From Alphaproteobacteria bacterium (GTDB lineage: Bacteria > Pseudomonadota > Alphaproteobacteria > Caulobacterales > Caulobacteraceae), in contig JAGWSE010000321.1 of the NCBI GenBank assembly GCA_028869395.1, positions 1 to 9,993 on the forward strand: a DNA stretch of 9,993 nt. The letters are read 5' to 3'. Numbering within the stretch: the first letter of the stretch is position 1; each line of letters starts with the position of its first letter. The position numbers and the translations under genes are program-made. Below, in pieces: positions 6,787-9,993 of this stretch. The notes below the pieces were generated by a model. The model searched no databases and was not told where the DNA came from. It worked only from the letters and a program-made list of their open reading frames with translations.

Positions 6787-7239
6787 CTAAGGTCCTTCGT
6801 CGCCGATGACGAACCGCGGCCCCGGCCCGGCGCGACCCGCGCGGTCTTCAGGGTTGTAAAGCGCGCAGGTCTCGAGCGACAGGCAGCCGCAGCCAATGCA
6901 GCCGTCAAGCTTCTTTCGCATTCGCTCCAGCATGGCGATCTTCTGGTCGAGCACCCCGCCAATTCGCTCGCTGATCCTTTGCCAATCGGCCCGGGTCGGC
7001 GCGCGGCCTTCCGGCAAGGTGGCGAGTTCCGCTTCGATCTGTCCGAGCGTCAGGCCGAGCTGCTGGGCGATCAGCGCAAACGACAGCCGGCGGATGTCCG
7101 AACGCAGAAAGCGACGCTGATTGCCGCCGGTCCGGATCGCCCGCACAAGGCCGCGGCTTTCGTAGAAGCGTATGGCGGAGACCGAAAGGCCGGTCCGGCT
7201 GGCGAGGTCGCCGATCGAAAGGGTGCGGTCCGACGGCAC
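6787..7239 (-). CDS. soxR: Redox-sensitive transcriptional activator SoxR
   Basis: MerR-family dimeric DNA-binding regulator whose [2Fe-2S] clusters are oxidised by redox-cycling compounds, which switches on target promoters with an overlong spacer. 150 residues, the usual length. Seen: MerR helix-turn-helix IGDLASRTGLSVSAIRFYESRGL (residues 9-31, read as consecutive blocks IGDLASRTGL and SVSAIRFYESRGL), GNQRRF at 39-44, LPEGRAPT near 75-82, a coiled dimer helix, and the cluster ligands Cys114, Cys117, Cys119 and Cys125 in CX2CXCX5C (CIGCGCLSLETC), diagnostic for SoxR within MerR proteins. The start is GTG at 7239. No soxS-like AraC gene is present. It is divergent from the VOC gene, with a SoxR box between them. 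Confidence 0.97.
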   Translation of the reverse strand: MPSDRTLSIGDLASRTGLSVSAIRFYESRGLVRAIRTGGNQRRFLRSDIRRLSFALIAQQLGLTLGQIEAELATLPEGRAPTRADWQRISERIGGVLDQKIAMLERMRKKLDGCIGCGCLSLETCALYNPEDRAGRAGPGPRFVIGDEGP

Positions 7240-7260
7240 GATCCGGCTCGAAATGACAGC

Positions 7261-7291
7261 TTGATCTCAAGTTAGCTTGAGGTTGTACGAC
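7261..7291 (+). promoter_or_regulatory. SoxR box within a 19-bp-spacer promoter for the VOC gene
   Basis: The 18-bp element TCTCAAGTTAGCTTGAGG (7265-7282) differs from the E. coli soxS operator (CCTCAAGTTAACTTGAGG, from memory) at only two positions. It contains a perfect dyad CTCAAG-TTAG-CTTGAG. It sits between TTGATC (7261-7266) and TACGAC (7286-7291), which are 19 bp apart; this is the elongated spacer typical of SoxR/MerR-activated promoters and has the same geometry as soxS. The -10 match is weak (3 of 6). The expected transcript would start about 42 nt before the VOC ATG. The box is 25 bp upstream of the soxR GTG, so autoregulation is plausible. Confidence 0.88.
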
Positions 7292-7339
7292 CTGCAACCG
7301 CGGTCGCGTGAGGCCGTGGAAAGCAGGAGAGCAAGGCCC

Positions 7340-7711
7340 ATGCCGGCGCTGCGACTTGAACACGTCAACGTCACCGTCGCCGATCCAGAGGCGGCGGCGA
7401 AGCTGATGGGCGATATATTCGGATGGGCCGTGCGTTGGGATGGGCCCTCGATGGCCGGCGGGCGCTCCATCCATGTCGGCGCGGATGACTATTACCTCGC
7501 CCTGTACGCTCCGCCTGGTGGGGCCCGGAGCTATCCAAAGGGTCAGCCGCTCAACCACATCGGCGTGGAGGTCGACGATCTCGAGTCCATCGAGACCCGC
7601 GTTGTCGCCGCCGGCCTCAGGCCGTTCAACCACGGCGATTACGCGCCCGGCCAACGATTCTACTTCCTCGATCCCAACGGGATAGAATACGAGGTGGTGA
7701 GTTACGCATAG
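7340..7711 (+). CDS. VOC/glyoxalase-fold protein, predicted SoxR target
   Basis: Small cytoplasmic protein of the vicinal-oxygen-chelate superfamily, 123 residues and single-domain. Seen: first beta-alpha-beta module beginning LRLEHVNVTVADPEAAAKLM with potential metal ligand His8; second module beginning LNHIGVEVDDLESI with His73; and the terminal FLDPNGIEYEVVSY with Glu118. These are positions used for metal binding in glyoxalase I, bleomycin-resistance and extradiol dioxygenase-like relatives. The reaction cannot be told from sequence. ATG 7340 is chosen because it lies downstream of the SoxR promoter, begins the fold and has AGGAGA 9 nt upstream; a TTG at 7277 would start inside the operator. 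Control by SoxR suggests detoxification of, or protection from, redox-active compounds (inference). Confidence 0.92.
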   Translation: MPALRLEHVNVTVADPEAAAKLMGDIFGWAVRWDGPSMAGGRSIHVGADDYYLALYAPPGGARSYPKGQPLNHIGVEVDDLESIETRVVAAGLRPFNHGDYAPGQRFYFLDPNGIEYEVVSYA

Positions 7712-7720
7712 CTGACAGCC

Positions 7721-7743
7721 GGACGCTTCCCCGCGGGGCGTCC
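7721..7743. terminator. GC-rich hairpin between convergent genes
   Basis: GGACGC (7721-7726) pairs perfectly with GCGTCC (7738-7743), and the loop contains CCC and GGG that can extend the structure. It lies 9 nt after the VOC stop and 13 nt from the stop of the opposing small gene. No T-tract follows on either strand, so it is at best a weak intrinsic terminator or an RNA-stabilising hairpin. Confidence 0.45.
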
Positions 7744-7756
7744 TCGTCCGCGGGCC

Positions 7757-8161
7757 TCAGGCCGTGATGTCGAGGCCGTTGGTCGTGTCGATGGCGCCCG
7801 TCGTCTCGCTGGTCGTGCTCGCGGAGGTCGATGAACTCTCGACGCCGTGGTCGCCGTCGCCGCCCGCCCGGTGGTGGTGGTGACCACCGTGGGCCTTCTG
7901 GAAGGCGGCGAGGTCGGTCTGGGCGGTGCTCAGGTCGCCGCTCGAAAGATCTTTGCCCAGGCTGGAGAGCAGCTCGGCGAAGGGGCCGTTTCCCTGTTGA
8001 GCGCCCTGCATCTGGCTGAGCTCCGCGTAGGCCGATTGGGCCGAGCTCAGATCGCCCGAACTGATGGCCTTGGCGAGTTGCTGGAAGGTGGATCGAAAGT
8101 TCGCGACCTGCGGCGTCTGGACGTTCGCGGTCGGGGTCGAAGTGACTCCGGAGATGGTCAT
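7757..8161 (-). CDS. Small His-rich protein with two SGDLS-AQ repeats, function unknown
   Basis: 134 residues; no function recognised. Seen: a Thr/Ser-rich N-terminus (MTISGVTSTP), then two helical repeats with a 39-residue period. Repeat 1 (about 26-50) contains AISSGDLSSAQSAYAELSQ and repeat 2 (about 65-89) contains DLSSGDLSTAQTDLAAFQK. Next come a histidine cluster HGGHHHH (91-97) with more His/Asp, and a Ser/Thr-rich low-complexity tail. There is no signal peptide and no membrane segment. I recall similar SGDL-AQ repeat proteins, some with His stretches, annotated as hypothetical in other alphaproteobacteria. The ATG at 8161 has a strong GAGGAG 8 nt upstream. Dyads in the leader may regulate it. 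A metal- or surface-related role is speculation. Confidence 0.82.
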   Translation of the reverse strand: MTISGVTSTPTANVQTPQVANFRSTFQQLAKAISSGDLSSAQSAYAELSQMQGAQQGNGPFAELLSSLGKDLSSGDLSTAQTDLAAFQKAHGGHHHHRAGGDGDHGVESSSTSASTTSETTGAIDTTNGLDITA

Positions 8162-8428
8162 GTTGCGTCTCCTCTTGCGGCGCTACACTGTATTTATCCG
8201 GCGGATTAACCCGCCATCACTGGAACCCGTCGAAGGAGTGTTCTTTTCGTTTCGGAAATCGGGCGATTGTCTCAATCGTTGCGTTTCCGGTGCGAGTAGA
8301 GGCCTACTCTTTCAACATCGTGTCAGCGCGGGGCCGGACTGAAACAGCCTCCCGCCGCGCCGGCGCGATCCATGCCCGGACACGGCTCCGCCTTGCGGGC
8401 GCCACAGGGTGCGCCCAAACTCCTCCGG
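8162..8428. other. Divergent intergenic region with three inverted repeats
   Basis: 267 bp, visibly richer in A/T than its surroundings, between the small repeat protein (minus) and the Ig-like protein (plus). It holds GGCGG-ATTAAC-CCGCC (8200-8215), CGATTG-TCT-CAATCG (8264-8278) and GAGTAG-AGGC-CTACTC (8294-8309). The last two are perfect 6-bp-arm dyads whose near edges are 15 bp apart. I found no convincing -35/-10 pair on either strand. No small gene is supported here. Confidence 0.5.
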
Positions 8429-8974
8429 ATGCGAACGCTCGCGGCGGCCCTCGTCACCCTGCTTGCGGCCGCGCCGGCCCTGGCCGCGCCGGCCCCGAAG
8501 GCGGAGCCTGCCCCGCCGAACACGGTCTCCTCTGTCACCGTCGTGCCCGCCGGCGCGCCGAAACTGGTGGGCGCCTTTCCGGCCGACGGCTCCGTGGTCG
8601 CCCCGGGCGTGACCGTGCTGAAGGTGACCTTCGACCAGAAGATGCTGCCCGACCGGTTCGACTTCGCCGCGGCGCCCGGCGGGGCGATGCCCGACTGCCT
8701 GAAGACGCCGCGCCTGCTGAGCGACGGCAAGACCTTCGTCCTGCTCTGCACGACCGCGCCGAAGACCGCCTACCGCATCGCCCTCAACGCCGGCGCCAAG
8801 GGCGGTTTCGAGAACGCCGGCCAGATCCGCGCCGCTCCCGCGACGCTCGCGTTCTCCACGAACGACGCGCAGGGCCCGGTGAACATCGAATCCGCCATGA
8901 AGGCGGCCTCCCTGGCGCCTGACGACACTCCCATCGAGAACTCGGTCATCACGACGGGCCGCGGCGCGCCGTAG
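8429..8974 (+). CDS. Exported protein with a bacterial Ig-like (Big_5/SbsA-like) domain
   Basis: 181 residues, predicted periplasmic or surface-exposed; role unknown. Seen: a clear signal peptide (MRTLAAALVTLLAAAPALAA, cleavage near residue 20), an Ala/Pro-rich linker, then one beta-sandwich domain of about residues 44-145. That domain begins PKLVGAFPADGSVVAPG, continues LKVTFDQKM and ends TLAFSTN, the pattern of bacterial Ig-like domains of the Big_5 class. Cys90 and Cys107 could form a disulfide. A polar tail follows. ATG 8429 is chosen because the signal peptide begins there; ATG 8372 in frame would add 19 residues ahead of it. Neither has a recognisable Shine-Dalgarno sequence, and CTCCTCC, the complement of one, lies just upstream of 8429. 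The next plus-strand gene is ftsZ, 354 nt on. Confidence 0.78.
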   Translation: MRTLAAALVTLLAAAPALAAPAPKAEPAPPNTVSSVTVVPAGAPKLVGAFPADGSVVAPGVTVLKVTFDQKMLPDRFDFAAAPGGAMPDCLKTPRLLSDGKTFVLLCTTAPKTAYRIALNAGAKGGFENAGQIRAAPATLAFSTNDAQGPVNIESAMKAASLAPDDTPIENSVITTGRGAP

Positions 8975-9149
8975 CCCCCCGCCCCGCAACCCCACGGCCA
9001 CCGGCGAGCCCATGTCGCGGCCAGAGGGCGCACGCCGCAGATCCGCGTTCGCCGGCTCCTGAACCCTGGCGCGAAACCGCCTCCGCCGAAACTGTCGGTT
9101 GAGACGCGTCGGACAGTCGGTCGCAGGGCTTCCGCAGGGGCGCCCGAGT

Positions 9150-9172
9150 CCTTGTGGAACAAGGGGTTTTTT
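9150..9172 (+). terminator. Candidate intrinsic terminator upstream of the ftsZ promoter
   Basis: CCTTGT-GGA-ACAAGG is a perfect 6-bp stem with a 3-nt loop (9150-9164), followed by GG and six T residues (9167-9172). It would end transcripts from the Ig-like gene before the ftsZ promoter. The stem is short and lies 176 nt after that gene's stop, so it could instead be part of the ftsZ control region. Confidence 0.5.
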
Positions 9173-9192
9173 CGGTTTCGCGGCGGTCGCCG

Positions 9193-9204
9193 GAATCGCG
9201 ACTC
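9193..9204. promoter_or_regulatory. Paired GANTC sites (CcrM/GcrA) upstream of ftsZ
   Basis: GAATC (9193-9197) and GACTC (9200-9204) are 2 bp apart and nearly symmetric; a third GANTC, GAGTC, lies at 9146-9150. GANTC is methylated by CcrM in Caulobacterales, and in C. crescentus ftsZ transcription depends on CcrM methylation and GcrA (established knowledge). The clustering next to the CtrA box supports the same control here. Confidence 0.65.
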
Positions 9205-9215
9205 ACGCTATGGCC

Positions 9216-9230
9216 TTAACCCTCGATTAA
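9216..9230. promoter_or_regulatory. Perfect CtrA box upstream of ftsZ
   Basis: TTAA-CCCTCGA-TTAA matches the CtrA recognition sequence TTAA-N7-TTAA exactly. It lies 98 bp upstream of the ftsZ ATG. CtrA is known to repress ftsZ in C. crescentus. GCTATGGC (9207-9214), a partial match to the Caulobacter -10 GCTANAWC, directly precedes the box. If it is the real -10, CtrA would cover the transcription start, a repressing position (inference). Confidence 0.85.
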
Positions 9231-9247
9231 GGATGTCGGTCGCCTAG

Positions 9248-9262
9248 TAAACCCATCCTTAA
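9248..9262. promoter_or_regulatory. Second, degenerate CtrA-like site upstream of ftsZ
   Basis: TAAA-CCCATCC-TTAA has the correct 7-bp spacing and 7 of 8 consensus bases. It is 17 bp downstream of the perfect box, so the two centres are 32 bp apart, about three helical turns. It could be a second, lower-affinity CtrA site. Confidence 0.45.
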
Positions 9263-9328
9263 GGAGACGGCGTTCTCGCGCGAAGTGCGGGTCGCCGGGC
9301 GGCATTTGGAAGGCACGGCAGGGCTCCC

Positions 9329-9993
9329 ATGACCATTTCACTCTCAGCGCCGCGGGCGACGGAATTGAAGCCCCGCATCGTGGTCTTCGGCGTCGGCGGC
9401 GCCGGCGGCAATGCGGTCAACAACATGATCGAGGCCGGCCTCGAGGGCGTCGAATTCGTCGTCGCCAACACAGACGCCCAGCAGTTGCAGTTCTCCAAGA
9501 CCGAGCGCCGCATCCAGCTCGGCGTGACCACCACCCAGGGCCTCGGCGCCGGCGCGCACCCCGAAGTCGGCATGAGCGCCGCCGAGGAGTCCATCCCCGA
9601 GATCGGCGAGCATCTCGACGGCGCGCACATGGTGTTCATCACCGCCGGCATGGGCGGTGGCACTGGCACCGGCGCGGCCCCGATCATCGCCAAATGCGCC
9701 CGCGAGCGCGGCATCCTGACCGTCGGCGTGGTGACCAAGCCGTTCCACTTCGAGGGCCGTCACCGGATGCGCCTGGCCGACGCCGGGATCGGCGAGTTGC
9801 AGCGCTACGTCGACACCCTGATCGTGATCCCCAACCAGAACCTGTTCCGCGTCGCCAACGAGCGGACGACCTTCGCCGAGGCGTTCGGCATGGCCGACCA
9901 GGTCCTGCACTCCGGCGTCCGTTCGATCACCGACCTGATGGTGCTCCCGGGCCTGATCAACCTCGACTTCGCCGACGTCCGCACGGTGATGAC
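9329..9993 (+). CDS. ftsZ: Cell division protein FtsZ, 5' part (3' end outside window)
   Basis: Tubulin-like GTPase that polymerises into the division ring and recruits the divisome; FtsA, encoded upstream, anchors it to the membrane. 221 residues are visible with no stop, so the gene continues past the window. Seen: N-terminal tail MTISLSAPRATELKPRI; GVGGAGGNAVNNMI (21-34); NTDAQQL (48-54); the tubulin signature GGGTGTG (109-115); TKPFHFEGRHRM (136-147); NQNLFRVANERTTF (169-182); and the T7 synergy loop NLDFAD (211-216) that completes the GTPase site of the neighbouring subunit. ATG 9329 gives the N-terminus expected for Caulobacterales; its Shine-Dalgarno sequence is weak (AGGG, 5 nt away). 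The reading frame is missing from simple stop-to-stop lists because it has no stop in the window. Confidence 0.99.
   Translation, partial: MTISLSAPRATELKPRIVVFGVGGAGGNAVNNMIEAGLEGVEFVVANTDAQQLQFSKTERRIQLGVTTTQGLGAGAHPEVGMSAAEESIPEIGEHLDGAHMVFITAGMGGGTGTGAAPIIAKCARERGILTVGVVTKPFHFEGRHRMRLADAGIGELQRYVDTLIVIPNQNLFRVANERTTFAEAFGMADQVLHSGVRSITDLMVLPGLINLDFADVRTVM

Larger units (their letters stand above)
8975..9328 (+). other. ftsZ upstream regulatory region
   Basis: 354 bp without a supported gene. In order it holds: an inverted repeat ACTGTC-N15-GACAGT (9091-9117) with an inner palindrome GACGCGTC; GAGTC at 9146; a hairpin plus T6 (9150-9172); GAATC at 9193 and GACTC at 9200; a perfect CtrA box (9216-9230); a degenerate second box (9248-9262); and a leader of about 65 nt to the ftsZ ATG. 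The density of cell-cycle motifs indicates that ftsZ has its own promoter here. Confidence 0.8.

Noticed and set aside
7277..7339. Upstream TTG start for the VOC gene
   Set aside because: It lies within the SoxR operator, upstream of the predicted transcription start, and adds a non-conserved Arg-rich tail.
6905..7654. A 249-codon minus-strand frame spanning the VOC gene, the SoxR promoter and part of soxR
   Set aside because: It would cross the SoxR operator and runs out of frame with soxR; composition is that of a shadow frame.
8206..8209. TTAA in the leader of the small repeat protein as a CtrA half-site
   Set aside because: No partner TTAA at 7-bp spacing on either side; the nearest TTAT upstream is at 8-bp spacing.
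8222..8251. GGAAC and CGTT as a general-stress (EcfG-type) promoter
   Set aside because: The two elements are 21 bp apart instead of the expected 16-17 bp.
8290..8922. A 210-codon plus-strand frame overlapping the Ig-like gene
   Set aside because: Arg-rich shadow; the other frame has a clear signal peptide and Ig-like domain.
1..9993. CRISPR array, tRNA/rRNA genes, insertion sequence or phage elements
   Set aside because: No regularly spaced repeats, cloverleaf, transposase or integrase motifs, or terminal inverted repeats were seen.

Overview
The window is part of a division and cell wall (dcw) gene cluster from a high-GC alphaproteobacterium. It most likely comes from the Caulobacteraceae (Caulobacter/Phenylobacterium type). 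The visible FtsZ N-terminus looks very close to the Caulobacter crescentus protein as I remember it. The upstream region of ftsZ also carries a perfect CtrA box (TTAA-N7-TTAA) and several GANTC (CcrM/GcrA) sites, the signature of alphaproteobacterial cell-cycle control. Genus assignment is inference; no database search was run.

Layout, left to right. (1) 1-2094: 3' part of murC, with its stop overlapping the start of murB (ATGA), both cytoplasmic peptidoglycan precursor enzymes. (2) 2095-2735: a hotdog-fold (PaaI-like) thioesterase on the minus strand, separated from murB by a dyad-rich convergent gap and from ddl by a divergent gap with a clean inverted repeat. (3) 2736-5923: ddl (TTG start), ftsQ (overlapping ddl by 41 nt) and ftsA, all plus strand. 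A near-perfect CtrA-type box lies inside the 3' part of ddl, where an internal ftsQA promoter would be expected. (4) 5924-9328: about 3.4 kb of non-dcw genes between ftsA and ftsZ. These are an exported outer-membrane beta-barrel protein, a convergent soxR, a VOC/glyoxalase-fold gene divergent from soxR and sharing with it an almost exact SoxR operator, a minus-strand small His-rich repeat protein, and an exported protein with a bacterial Ig-like domain. (5) 8975-9993: a 354-nt regulatory region followed by the 5' part of ftsZ, which runs off the right edge.

How it works together: MurC and MurB act on the UDP-MurNAc branch and Ddl supplies D-Ala-D-Ala. FtsQ, FtsA and FtsZ are divisome parts: periplasmic/inner-membrane scaffold, membrane tether and ring polymer. 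The SoxR/VOC pair is a self-contained redox-stress module without an evident soxS. I see no CRISPR array, tRNA, rRNA, insertion sequence or phage gene. The most interesting signals are regulatory: the ftsZ upstream region, the CtrA-like box buried in ddl, and the SoxR operator.
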